Shown here in pieces: positions 42,006-50,152 of a stretch of 64,000 nt of DNA. The translations under genes were made by a program, and so were the position numbers. This DNA comes from Stenotrophomonas sp. 169 (GTDB lineage Bacteria; Pseudomonadota; Gammaproteobacteria; Xanthomonadales; Xanthomonadaceae): assembly GCF_014621775.1 (NCBI RefSeq), contig NZ_CP061204.1:1756501-1820500 (forward strand). The letters are read 5' to 3'. Position 1 is the first letter of the stretch; the number at the start of each line of letters is the position of its first letter. The notes below the pieces were generated by a model, which had not been told where the DNA came from, did no database searches, and was given only the letters and a program-made list of their open reading frames with translations.

Positions 42006-43154
42006 TCATGCAGGCACTTCGGCGTCGGCGGCAATCAGTTTTTCTTTTTTCAGTTCCGCCCAGAAATCCGCCGGGATGGCGATGGACATCGACGCGACGT
42101 TCGCGCGGACCTGCTCGGGCGTCCGTGCACCGGGGACGATGCACGAGACCACCGACGGCGCGTCGGCAAACTGCAGCGCCGCAGTGCGCAGGTCGATGCC
42201 ATGGCGCTCGCAGATCGCGGCGATCTTGGCGCGCTTGGCCGGCGCCCACTCCGGGATCGGGCTGCCGTACAGATAGCGCTCGCGGCCGGTCAGGTAGCCT
42301 GCCAACAGCGGTGAGCCCACCATCACCGATACGCCTTTTTCAGCGAGCTTCGGGAAGGTGTCGCGCAGGGTGGTTTCGTGGTCCAGCAGTGAGTACTGGC
42401 AGGCCAGCAGCATGATGTCCGGATCCGATTCGACCACCGCGCGCAGTGCCGGTTGCGGCCGGTTCACCCCGAACCCCCAGCCTTTGATCAAGCCTTCCTC
42501 GCGCATCTTCGACAGTTCCGGCATGGCGCCGCGCAGTGCTTCGGCAAAGCGCTGTTCCCACGGCATGCCGAGGTCTTTTTCGTTCTCCGGCGACAGGTCA
42601 TGGATGAACACGATATCCAACTGCGACACGCCCAACCGGTTGAGGCTGTCTTCCACGGAACGCCGTGCGCCGTCTGCGGAATAGTCGTAGCGATAACGGA
42701 ACGGCGCCGGATCGTGCCAGTTGGTTTTCTGCAGGGGGCCGGACGTGCCCGTGAGCAGGCGACCGATCTTGCTGCTGAGGGTGTACTGATCGGCGGGGTG
42801 CAGGTGCAGTTCATTGCCCATGCGCCGCTCGCTCAGGCCCAGCCCATACCAGGGCGAGGTGTCGAACAGGCGGACGCCCGATGCCCACGCCGCCGCCATG
42901 GTGGCCTGTGCTGCGTCACGGGTAGTGGGTGCCAGGCTGCCTCCCAAGGGCGCACCGCCGAGTCCCATGCGGGTCGGCGGACGGTAGCGGCCACCTGCGG
43001 GCTGCGGTCGCGCAACCGGGCTGCCGCCGCTGCGGGGTGTGCCACGCGTGGGCAGCACGCTGCCCGGTGCCGGTGACTGCGCGAACAACGGCGAGGCCGC
43101 CATGACCGCCGCGCTGGCCGCGGCAAGGGAAAGAAACTGACGTCGTGAGTTCAC
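42006..43154 (-). CDS. Tat-exported aldo/keto reductase
   Basis: A 382-residue AKR of the D-threo-aldose/L-fucose dehydrogenase type with a twin-arginine signal: MNSRRQFLSLAAASAAVMAA, cleavage near SPLFAQ, so it acts in the periplasm. After a Pro/Gly/Arg-rich linker the barrel starts at RMGLGGAPLGGSLAP; catalytic residues lie in RLFDTSPWYGLGLSE, SSKIGR and LDIVFIHDLS. The GTG at 43154 has AGGAG 9 nt upstream and places the RR motif at the N-terminus. A periplasmic AKR would need its cofactor co-folded, as Tat export allows. Confidence 0.9.
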   Translation of the reverse strand: MNSRRQFLSLAAASAAVMAASPLFAQSPAPGSVLPTRGTPRSGGSPVARPQPAGGRYRPPTRMGLGGAPLGGSLAPTTRDAAQATMAAAWASGVRLFDTSPWYGLGLSERRMGNELHLHPADQYTLSSKIGRLLTGTSGPLQKTNWHDPAPFRYRYDYSADGARRSVEDSLNRLGVSQLDIVFIHDLSPENEKDLGMPWEQRFAEALRGAMPELSKMREEGLIKGWGFGVNRPQPALRAVVESDPDIMLLACQYSLLDHETTLRDTFPKLAEKGVSVMVGSPLLAGYLTGRERYLYGSPIPEWAPAKRAKIAAICERHGIDLRTAALQFADAPSVVSCIVPGARTPEQVRANVASMSIAIPADFWAELKKEKLIAADAEVPA

Positions 43155-43339
43155 TGGGGTCTCCTGGAGGGGAAGGCGTGCAGGGCGCTCGCAAGCCACA
43201 CGACCTTATCGCGGCACCGTGTCAACGCAGCGGGAACGGCCATCGCCGACGCCCGTTACGCCGGTGGCGAGCGATTCCTGCAAGTGCGCTGCCAGCGCGC
43301 TCCCTAGGCTTTTCCCATGCAACGGAGGGGGAGAGTGGG

Positions 43340-44077
43340 ATGCGGGGTGCAGGCGAAGAAACAGGCAGCCATACCGGTCTCGAACCGCCTGCCTGGCAGC
43401 AGGTGGCACGCGAAGAAATCAGCCAGCGGCTGGCGGATGTGGACTTCCCGTGCCTGTTCGCGCGCAAGGCGTGGCGGGCCGGTTCCATCTGGTTCCAGTT
43501 CTGCGAGCGCGATCGCTACGTTGCCGCGCGTGAAGCACTGACCGCCTACACTGACATGGTCAAGACGGTCGCCATCGAGGAGCGTCTCTATCGGCCGCTG
43601 TGTCTGGTCTTCCGCAACGAGGAAGACGAGCAGCCAATGGACCAGCACGCGGCGGCGTGGCAACTGCTGGAGTGGCTGCATCGCTACGATCCGCAGGCAT
43701 GGCCTGCGAAGGTGCCCGATGAAACCGACGACCCGGCTTGGAGTTTCTGCTTCAACGGCGTGCCGTTGTTCGTCAACATCAGCTCGGCCGCCCATGTGCA
43801 ACTGAAGAGTCGCAACCTGGGCCGATGCCTGGTGCTGGTGGTCAACCCGCGCGAGAACTTCGACGTGGTCGCCAGCGCGGCCTCGCCGCATGGGCGCACG
43901 TTGCGCGCGCGGATCCGCAGTCGCGTGGAAAGCTACAACCAGGCACCTGCGCCGGCGAGTCTGGGATTCCATGGCGAACCGGGCAACCGCGAATGGATGC
44001 AGTACCAGCTGGACGAGCCAGGGCTGGAGGCGCCTGCGTGCTGCCCGTTCTCCACGCAGCGCAGGCGCCTCCGATGA
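43340..44077 (+). CDS. YqcI/YcgG-family protein (GntA-like heme-dependent N-hydroxylase family)
   Basis: A 245-residue protein whose FPCLFARKAWRAGSIWF and NISSAAHVQLKSRNLGRCLV, then LVVNPRENFDVV, are the conserved blocks of the YqcI/YcgG family. One member, GntA, N-hydroxylates a guanidino intermediate in guanitoxin biosynthesis with heme; others are uncharacterised. The ATG at 43340 has GGAGG upstream. It overlaps a LysE-type exporter by 4 bp (ATGA), suggesting that the product of this enzyme, or its amino-acid substrate, is exported. The reaction here is unknown. Confidence 0.75.
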   Translation: MRGAGEETGSHTGLEPPAWQQVAREEISQRLADVDFPCLFARKAWRAGSIWFQFCERDRYVAAREALTAYTDMVKTVAIEERLYRPLCLVFRNEEDEQPMDQHAAAWQLLEWLHRYDPQAWPAKVPDETDDPAWSFCFNGVPLFVNISSAAHVQLKSRNLGRCLVLVVNPRENFDVVASAASPHGRTLRARIRSRVESYNQAPAPASLGFHGEPGNREWMQYQLDEPGLEAPACCPFSTQRRRLR

Positions 44078-44703
44078 TCGGATTCGATCTGAACCTGTTG
44101 CTGCTGTACATCGTGACGGTCACGGTGATGATCGCGCTGCCCGGCCCGGTGATGATCCTGGTGGTCAGTGCGGGACTGTCCGGTGGGCCGAGGCGCGCGT
44201 TGTCGACCATCGCCGGTACCAATGCGGCCTCGCTGCTGCTGATCGCGCTGTCGGCGCTCATGGTCCAGGGTCTGCTGGCCATCGATGAGGCGTACTTCAA
44301 CGGCATCAAACTGCTGGGGGCGCTGTACATCGGCTACGTCGGCTGGGGGCTGCTGCGCGCGGTCCCCTTCGAAGGCCGGCCGCAGTCAGGTGGCGGTGTC
44401 GGCGGCTTCGGCAAAGGCTTCATGGTCGCCATCGCCAACCCCAAGGACATCATCTTCTTCGCCTCGTTCTTCCCGCAGTTCATCGGCATCATGCCGCAGC
44501 CGGCACTCAGCCTCGTGGTGCTGACACTGCTCTGGGTGGCGCTTGATTTCGCTACGCTGATGGTGATGTTCCAGCTGGTGCGTCGATTGCTGCGACCGGT
44601 GCTGCAGCGTGCGCTGCTGCGGTGCTCGGGCGTGCTGCTGATCGTTGTGGCACTGGTGGGGGTGGCGTTTGCCGGACGGGCGTTGTGGACGACCTCGGGA
44701 TGA
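44074..44703 (+). CDS. LysE-family amino-acid exporter
   Basis: A 209-residue, six-span inner-membrane exporter of the LysE/RhtB superfamily. Diagnostic: PGPVMILVVSAGLSGGPRRALSTIAGTN near the N-terminus (named here in two pieces: PGPVMILV and GLSGGPRRAL), ALYIGYVGWGLLR, and ANPKDIIFFASFFPQF. These proteins export lysine, arginine, homoserine or threonine. The ATG lies within the last codons of the YqcI-like gene, so translation is coupled. Confidence 0.9.
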   Translation: MIGFDLNLLLLYIVTVTVMIALPGPVMILVVSAGLSGGPRRALSTIAGTNAASLLLIALSALMVQGLLAIDEAYFNGIKLLGALYIGYVGWGLLRAVPFEGRPQSGGGVGGFGKGFMVAIANPKDIIFFASFFPQFIGIMPQPALSLVVLTLLWVALDFATLMVMFQLVRRLLRPVLQRALLRCSGVLLIVVALVGVAFAGRALWTTSG

Positions 44704-44855
44704 CGGCCAAGCGGCCGTGGCGGCAGTGCGTCATCGCAGGTCAGCACCGTGCCACGGGTCAGCTCGCCCATGTTGAGCGGAATGCGAAAGCGTATCCGCA
44801 GGCGAACAGTTTTACTGAAATTCGTGAAATCAGGCGCGCTACCCCCGTGTTTCCG

Positions 44856-45749
44856 ATGTCCCCTGTTGGCAGCCGCTCCATCCTGCGAGAGCCCTCCGCA
44901 CCGGGCGCGCGCGTGAGTACGACCGCTCCCGGCCCGCTTTCGCTGCGAGCAGTTGGCAATGGAGCTGCCATGCAGGCCCCGCTCGTGCGCTCGTTCGATC
45001 CGCCCCGAGTGGATTGGAGCCAAGGGCTTCCTGCGGTATGGGAGGCGAGGCAGGGAAGCGCCACAGGTCGCACCTCGGATCCATCGAGCCTGCAACAGAT
45101 CGTTCTCGGTCTTGGAGACGATGATGCCTGGCGCCGCATCAGTCCGTACTTGGAACAAGCGACGATGGCGCCGTATGCCGATGCGTTGAGAGGCCTCGTT
45201 GCCGCGGTCAGCGCACTGCCAACCAGCGAGCGCAAGGCGTATCCGGGTCTGCCCGGCTTCACGCGCCATCACGCGGTCAAGTCATTGCTGGAGTCCAGAA
45301 CAGATGTGCCCGTACCCCCAAAGGTGCTCGTGAGCATCATGGGGTGGCAGCAGTCCGTCATCGGTGAGTTGTACGCCGCACTTTTCTCCGGTGGCGTGCT
45401 TGACTGGGATACGACATGGTTCGACTTCGGCCTGGATCACGACAGTGTCGCCACCGGTGCCATACGCACGGAGCTGTGGGCCGCAATGGTCGTGGGGCCG
45501 ACTTATTCCAGCTTCGAACACGGCGCGGTGGTCTCGCCCGACCAGTTCGACGGTCCGCTTGTGCAGCGACTGCGGGGCGAAGAATCGGCTGAACAGGTAA
45601 GCGCTGCAATGCACATCGATGACACTGCATTCAAAAAATGGATTTCATGTGCGGCCGAGACGTTGCGACGTGGCGGAACCCTGTCGTCGGAACATGTCCT
45701 ACCGTTGAACAGGGACGGTAGTAGACCTGCGCCTGCGGACACGCGCTAA
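44856..45749 (+). CDS. Uncharacterised 297-residue protein
   Basis: I recognise no family. Residues 1-60 are disordered-looking and rich in Ser, Pro, Ala and Arg (MSPVGSRSILREPSAPGARV), the rest looks globular and acidic, with DDDAWRRISPYLEQATMAPY, ALFSGGVLDWDTTWFDFGLD and a terminal AFKKWISCAAETLRRGG. There is no signal peptide or membrane span. Its GC content is somewhat lower than the surroundings and it follows the LysE gene by 152 bp, so it may be a recent addition. The start is uncertain; the frame is open from 44622, but ATG 44856 best fits the change in codon use. Confidence 0.5.
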   Translation: MSPVGSRSILREPSAPGARVSTTAPGPLSLRAVGNGAAMQAPLVRSFDPPRVDWSQGLPAVWEARQGSATGRTSDPSSLQQIVLGLGDDDAWRRISPYLEQATMAPYADALRGLVAAVSALPTSERKAYPGLPGFTRHHAVKSLLESRTDVPVPPKVLVSIMGWQQSVIGELYAALFSGGVLDWDTTWFDFGLDHDSVATGAIRTELWAAMVVGPTYSSFEHGAVVSPDQFDGPLVQRLRGEESAEQVSAAMHIDDTAFKKWISCAAETLRRGGTLSSEHVLPLNRDGSRPAPADTR

Positions 45750-45842
45750 CGTTGCCCGATGCGCGTGGGACCTGACATCCATCATGGTCGTGGCCGCGAG
45801 GGCCGCGAACGTGGCGCGGCCCCACCCATCTTCGTTCCAGCG

Positions 45843-46778
45843 TCAGTGCGCCAGCAGTCGCGCGTACAGTGCGGCACCGTAATGCGGTGGATGCTGGGGT
45901 GCGTGCAGGGTGAAGTGCGGGCTGGCAGCGTGCAGCGCGGTCGAGAACGGCCCCATCAGTGCATCGCCTGCGCTGAAGGCACCGCCCGACCAGGACAGCG
46001 GCACCGGCTCGCCGGCCTGAAAGTCCAGGTTGATGCGCAGCGCGTCGGCGATGGCAGCCAACTCGTGCCCGGCCCGCTCGAAGATCGAGGCGGCCACCGG
46101 GTCGCCAGCCTGTGCTGCGCGCGATACCAGCGGCGACAGCTGCGCCAACTCACCCCGTGAGCCGTGGCCCTCGCCGTACACATGCGCGCAGATGTCCAGG
46201 TCGTGCTCGCCCAGCTGGAAGTGCTCGCGCAGGATGCCGTGCAGCGGCCCGCGCGGCAGGCGGCCATCACTCATCCGCGAGAACGCATTGAGCCCCTGCA
46301 CGGCGATCCAGTACGCCGACCCTTCATCGGAAAACGCTTCGCCCCAGCCGCCGGCACGTGCAGAGGCTGCACCGCGACGTCCGTAGCCCATCGAGCCCGT
46401 GCCGGCGATGATGTTGATGCCATCGGCGCAGGCCAACGACCCGGCCCAGCCACAGACCATGTCGTTGTCGCAGCTGTAACGTGCGTGACCCAGCACGTCC
46501 CCGGGAATCGACTGCAGCCGGGCAGTGGCGCGGCTGTCTTCGCCGTACGCAGGCAGGCCGAAGAACGCCTGGCGGATGGCCTCGCGTCCTGCGTCAACCT
46601 GCGTCAGGACCTGCTCGATGCCTTCAGCAAGAATCGCACGCACGCCGTCCAGCCCCACCTGCGGGTGATACGTCGTCCCCAGCTGCGCCTCGGCCAGCAG
46701 CGTGGCCTGCGCATCGATCAGGGCGAAGCGGGTCTTGGTGCCGCCACCGTCCACGCCCAGGTACAGCGCGCCACTCAT
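45843..46778 (-). CDS. BadF/BadG-type sugar kinase (GlcNAc/GalNAc kinase family)
   Basis: A 311-residue ASKHA-fold kinase, recognised by YLGVDGGGTKTRFALID (residues 6-22), the IIAGTGSMGYGRRG adenosine loop and GGWGEAFSDEGSAYWIA. Relatives phosphorylate N-acetylglucosamine or N-acetylgalactosamine at O6. It overlaps agaS by 4 bp (ATGA at 46775-46778), so it is translated with a galactosamine-type isomerase; N-acetylgalactosamine kinase (the AgaK role) is therefore my favoured reading, on context alone. Confidence 0.85.
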   Translation of the reverse strand: MSGALYLGVDGGGTKTRFALIDAQATLLAEAQLGTTYHPQVGLDGVRAILAEGIEQVLTQVDAGREAIRQAFFGLPAYGEDSRATARLQSIPGDVLGHARYSCDNDMVCGWAGSLACADGINIIAGTGSMGYGRRGAASARAGGWGEAFSDEGSAYWIAVQGLNAFSRMSDGRLPRGPLHGILREHFQLGEHDLDICAHVYGEGHGSRGELAQLSPLVSRAAQAGDPVAASIFERAGHELAAIADALRINLDFQAGEPVPLSWSGGAFSAGDALMGPFSTALHAASPHFTLHAPQHPPHYGAALYARLLAH

Positions 46779-47935
46779 GCGTCCAACGCGTACAACTGCA
46801 CGCCCTGTACCACGCGGTTGACGATGCCGGCCGGGTTCGGATTGTCCGGTGTCACCCCGCGCGCCAGCGAATGCAGGAACGCGTAGATCTGCGCCGCGGC
46901 GACATAGGGCCACAGGAGCTCGACATCGTGTGCGTCCTGCAGCCCGCGCACCGCCAGCGTATCGGCGGCGGCCGCATCGCGCGGCTGGGCGGAGATCTCG
47001 ATCACCCGCGCCGCACAGCCGTCGCGGCGCAGTTCGTCGATCAGGTCGTGGTCGTAGCGCCGCGTGTGCGGATCGTTGGACACGAACACCACCACCAGCG
47101 TGGAATCGGTGACGAAGGTCTTCGGACCATGGCGGAATCCCAGCGGTGAGTCATAGCACGTGACAACGGCCCCGTTGGTCAGCTCGCCGAGCTTCAGCGT
47201 GGCTTCGCGCGCCAGGCCCTGCAGCAGCCCGCTGCCCAGATACACCACGCGGTCATGGCGGGCTTCGGCCAAGGTGTGGAGCAGGGGCAGGGCGGTGTCG
47301 ATCACCTGCGCAGTGGCCGCCGCAATGGCGTCGACGCGACCGCCGCGCACGCTGGCAGGCACCAGCGCGGCCAGCGTGGCGTACATCATGCAGCTGAAAC
47401 TGGAGGTCATCGCAAAGCTGGTGTCGTGCGTCTGCTCGGGCAGCAGCAGGGTCATCGAGCGGGCCACGGGCACCCGCGCCAACGCGCCGGTGGGATTGCA
47501 GGTCACCACCAGATGGTGCACCTCATCGACCAGCGATTCGGCCAGTTCGACCGCTGCCAGACTTTCCGGACTGTTGCCGGAACGCCCGAAGGACACCAGC
47601 AGCAGGCGCTGCGTCGGGTCCAGGTACAGGCGCGGTGCACAGACGATGTCGGTGGTCGGTACGGCGTCCACGCGCGCGGCCAACTGGCGGTCCAGCAGCG
47701 GTGCAAGGCATTGGCCGATGTACGCCGATGTGCCCGCACCGGTCAGCACGACGCGCGCGGACGGGTCATCGATCAGGGGCCCGACGAACGCGCGCAGCTG
47801 ATCGGCCATCGTCGCCACCAGAGCATTGGTGGCCTGCAGCATGTCCGGTTGCTGGGCGATCTCGCGCGCGGTCCACAGTGCACCGTTCGCTTCCAGCGTC
47901 GGTTCGGGGAAACCGAGAATGTCAGGTGAGGTCAT
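46775..47935 (-). CDS. agaS: SIS-domain sugar isomerase/deaminase, AgaS-like
   Basis: A tandem SIS-domain protein like AgaS (galactosamine-6-phosphate deaminase/isomerase yielding tagatose-6-phosphate). Substrate-binding loops: VVLTGAGTSAYIGQCL, SFGRSGNSPESLAA with the SIS Ser residues, and LGSGLLQGLAREATLKLGEL. I chose MTSPDILGFPEPTLEANG (386 residues); two further in-frame ATGs, up to 47962, are possible. Its start lies within the end of the gatZ-like gene, and its stop in the kinase start. Confidence 0.88.
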   Translation of the reverse strand: MTSPDILGFPEPTLEANGALWTAREIAQQPDMLQATNALVATMADQLRAFVGPLIDDPSARVVLTGAGTSAYIGQCLAPLLDRQLAARVDAVPTTDIVCAPRLYLDPTQRLLLVSFGRSGNSPESLAAVELAESLVDEVHHLVVTCNPTGALARVPVARSMTLLLPEQTHDTSFAMTSSFSCMMYATLAALVPASVRGGRVDAIAAATAQVIDTALPLLHTLAEARHDRVVYLGSGLLQGLAREATLKLGELTNGAVVTCYDSPLGFRHGPKTFVTDSTLVVVFVSNDPHTRRYDHDLIDELRRDGCAARVIEISAQPRDAAAADTLAVRGLQDAHDVELLWPYVAAAQIYAFLHSLARGVTPDNPNPAGIVNRVVQGVQLYALDA

Positions 47936-49211
47936 GGTTCGTGCATGCATGGTGGTAGTCATCGAGGACAGCGCTGATATGGGCCATGGCCAGGGACTGC
48001 GGATCGAACGTTGCCGTTCCGTTGCGCACCGCGTTCAAGGCATGGGGAAGGTACTGGCCGATGAGCGGCATCGGCGGCGGGTCGGCCCGCAGGTTGTCGA
48101 ACAGCTGCACCCGCGCCGCTTCGATCAGCGGGTCAGGCCAGTAGTAGCGGATGCGGTCGCTGAGGCTGTACTGCAGATCGGTGGACAGGGCACGGCCTTC
48201 GCCGTGGTAATAGCGCTGCCAATAACCGGGTGCATCCTGCATGCGGCGCAGGGTGACCTCGCGCAGCCGCGCGCGCTGGTCATCGGCGATCCACTCGCGC
48301 TCGATGGCATCGAGTCCCCACAGTGCTTCGCGCAGGGCGAATGTCAGGCCCGGACCCACCTTCAGGATCGCGAAGTGATCACGCACCAGCGCGGCCAGCG
48401 CATCGCGGGTCTGGTAGTCGGTGGAATGCGCTTCGAAGACCAGCCCCGGCACCGTGGTGACAGACTGGCTGAGCGCCTGTGCCTTGCTGCTGTCGTAGTC
48501 GATGACGTCGTGGTGGTCGAACTCCACGCCCGGTTGCACCACCGAGGCCAGCACGCGCAGCCACGCCTCGCCCAAGCCGGCGGCCTCGAAGGCGACGCGA
48601 TGCGCCTGGATGGTGGCCAACGCGGCATCGGCAGTGGTCACCGCCAGGCCTTCGATCGACTCCGTGGCGCCGCCGGGCACGGGCACTTCGGTGCCGATGA
48701 CATACACCGGCGCCTCGCCACCGGCCTGCTGCCACGCGGCCTCTGCGGCACGGCACAGGCGTACGGCACGCCTTACGATCTCGGCTTCCGGCAACGGCTC
48801 CGGGTCGCCACTGCAGGCCATCGAGCAGTCCAGGTGGATCTTGCGGAAGCCGGCAGCGACGTACTCACCGACCATCACCTCGGCCTTGTCCATCGCGGCC
48901 TCCGCGTCCAGCGACGTCCACGGATTGGGACCCAGATGATCGCCTCCGAGCACGATGCGGCCGGCGTCGAAACCTACGCGCTCGGCGATGTCATGCACGA
49001 AGCGCACGAAGTCCGCCGGTCGCATGCCGGTATAGCCGCCATCCTGGTTGACCTGGTTGCAGGTCGCCTCGAACAACAGCAGATCCTGACCGGTGCGCTG
49101 AGCGTGGCGCAGGCTGGCCTCGATGACCAAGGGATGGGCCGAGCAGATCGAGGTCACGCCGATGGCGTGGCCTTGCCGATGCCGCGCGACCAGGTCGAGC
49201 AGAACGTGCAT
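47922..49211 (-). CDS. gatZ: GatZ/KbaZ-type subunit of tagatose-1,6-bisphosphate aldolase
   Basis: 429 residues beginning MHVLLDLVARHRQGHAIGVT. The IGVTSICSAHPLVIEASLRH, FEATCNQVNQDGGYTGMRPAD and LGGDHLGPNPW blocks are hallmarks. In enterobacteria this subunit is needed for the stability of the catalytic aldolase GatY/KbaY; for some bacteria it has been proposed instead to phosphorylate tagatose-6-phosphate. No GatY/KbaY is visible here, so the second possibility, or a distant aldolase gene, must be considered. It lies 11 bp behind the transporter gene. Confidence 0.88.
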   Translation of the reverse strand: MHVLLDLVARHRQGHAIGVTSICSAHPLVIEASLRHAQRTGQDLLLFEATCNQVNQDGGYTGMRPADFVRFVHDIAERVGFDAGRIVLGGDHLGPNPWTSLDAEAAMDKAEVMVGEYVAAGFRKIHLDCSMACSGDPEPLPEAEIVRRAVRLCRAAEAAWQQAGGEAPVYVIGTEVPVPGGATESIEGLAVTTADAALATIQAHRVAFEAAGLGEAWLRVLASVVQPGVEFDHHDVIDYDSSKAQALSQSVTTVPGLVFEAHSTDYQTRDALAALVRDHFAILKVGPGLTFALREALWGLDAIEREWIADDQRARLREVTLRRMQDAPGYWQRYYHGEGRALSTDLQYSLSDRIRYYWPDPLIEAARVQLFDNLRADPPPMPLIGQYLPHALNAVRNGTATFDPQSLAMAHISAVLDDYHHACTNHDLT

Positions 49212-49222
49212 GGGGAGTCCTG

Positions 49223-50152
49223 TCAGGGGAGGGGGGAAGGCGGTGTCTGGCGCTCGGGTTCGAGCACCAACAGCAGCGATGCGATCAGGGCGAGGACCAG
49301 GCCGACCGTCTTCAGCGGGCCCGGCACGACGCTGGCGAACAGCAGCGACAGCACGGCCGTCACCAGCGGTGCGCCTGCGTTGCTCAGCGGCGCCACCACC
49401 ATGGCCTTGCCGTAGCGGAAGGCAAAGACCAGGGTGAGCGCGCCGATCGCGTTGAGGATCTGGATGCCGGCGGTCATCCACGGCCCGGTCAGGCCCCAGT
49501 TGATCGGTTGCGAAAAGTCGGTCATCGCCAAGGCCACCGGTGCCAGCAGCAGCGCGCCGAGCGTCATGTAGGCAAAGATGCTCTCCGCCCGCACCGTGTC
49601 GTTGGCCAGCTTCATGAAATAGGCCTGCAGGCCCCACGCCAGCATGATCAGCAGGGATTGCACGAACCAGCCCAGGCCGGCTTCGCCGCGCCCGAAAGAC
49701 AGATCCAGCAGCGGCAGCGCCACCAGGGCCAGCACGATGCCCAGCGTGCCCTGCCAGCCGGTGCGCTCGCGCAGCAGCAGGAAAGACAGCGCAATGGTCA
49801 CCACCGGCGACAGCGAAATCACCGGGAACACGAAGTACGCAGGACCGATGGTCAGCGTATGGAACAGCAGCATCTGCCCACCGGCACCGAGCAGGCCGAT
49901 GATCAGGCCGTAGCCGATCGCCCGCTTCGAGCGCTCCAGCTGCCAGCCGCCGCGCCACAGGATGTACAGCGCCGGCGGCACCATGGTCAGCGCCCAGACG
50001 CAGTACACCAGCGTGTCCGGGAAGCCATGCGCAGCAGATAGCGGGGACAGCGCGCCCCACACACCCCAAAGGGCCACCGTGGCCAGCGCGAATCCCAACC
50101 AGGGGCGACGGCGCGCGGGCGGGGCAGCCATCACGACGGCCTCGGCACTCAT
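49223..50152 (-). CDS. EamA/DMT-family transporter
   Basis: A 309-residue protein with ten predicted hydrophobic spans in two EamA repeats (about residues 18-150 and 165-300), starting WLGFALATVALWGVWGALSPL. Such proteins move metabolites across the inner membrane. Position between GH36 and catabolic genes suggests sugar uptake, here in place of the PTS or MFS permeases of other N-acetylgalactosamine operons; this is inference. It overlaps the GH36 stop by 4 bp (ATGA at 50149-50152). Confidence 0.85.
   Translation of the reverse strand: MSAEAVVMAAPPARRRPWLGFALATVALWGVWGALSPLSAAHGFPDTLVYCVWALTMVPPALYILWRGGWQLERSKRAIGYGLIIGLLGAGGQMLLFHTLTIGPAYFVFPVISLSPVVTIALSFLLLRERTGWQGTLGIVLALVALPLLDLSFGRGEAGLGWFVQSLLIMLAWGLQAYFMKLANDTVRAESIFAYMTLGALLLAPVALAMTDFSQPINWGLTGPWMTAGIQILNAIGALTLVFAFRYGKAMVVAPLSNAGAPLVTAVLSLLFASVVPGPLKTVGLVLALIASLLLVLEPERQTPPSPLP

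Noticed and set aside
44784..44806. Two GCGAA boxes upstream of the unknown gene, reminiscent of an inverted plant-inducible-promoter (HrpX) box.
   Set aside because: The gap is 13 bp instead of 15, the orientation is wrong for the gene, and no -10 or type III genes are seen.
49212..50069. An upstream extension of the gatZ-like frame by about 286 codons, within the EamA transporter gene.
   Set aside because: The extension is a shadow of the transporter coding sequence; the family begins at MHVLLDLVARH.
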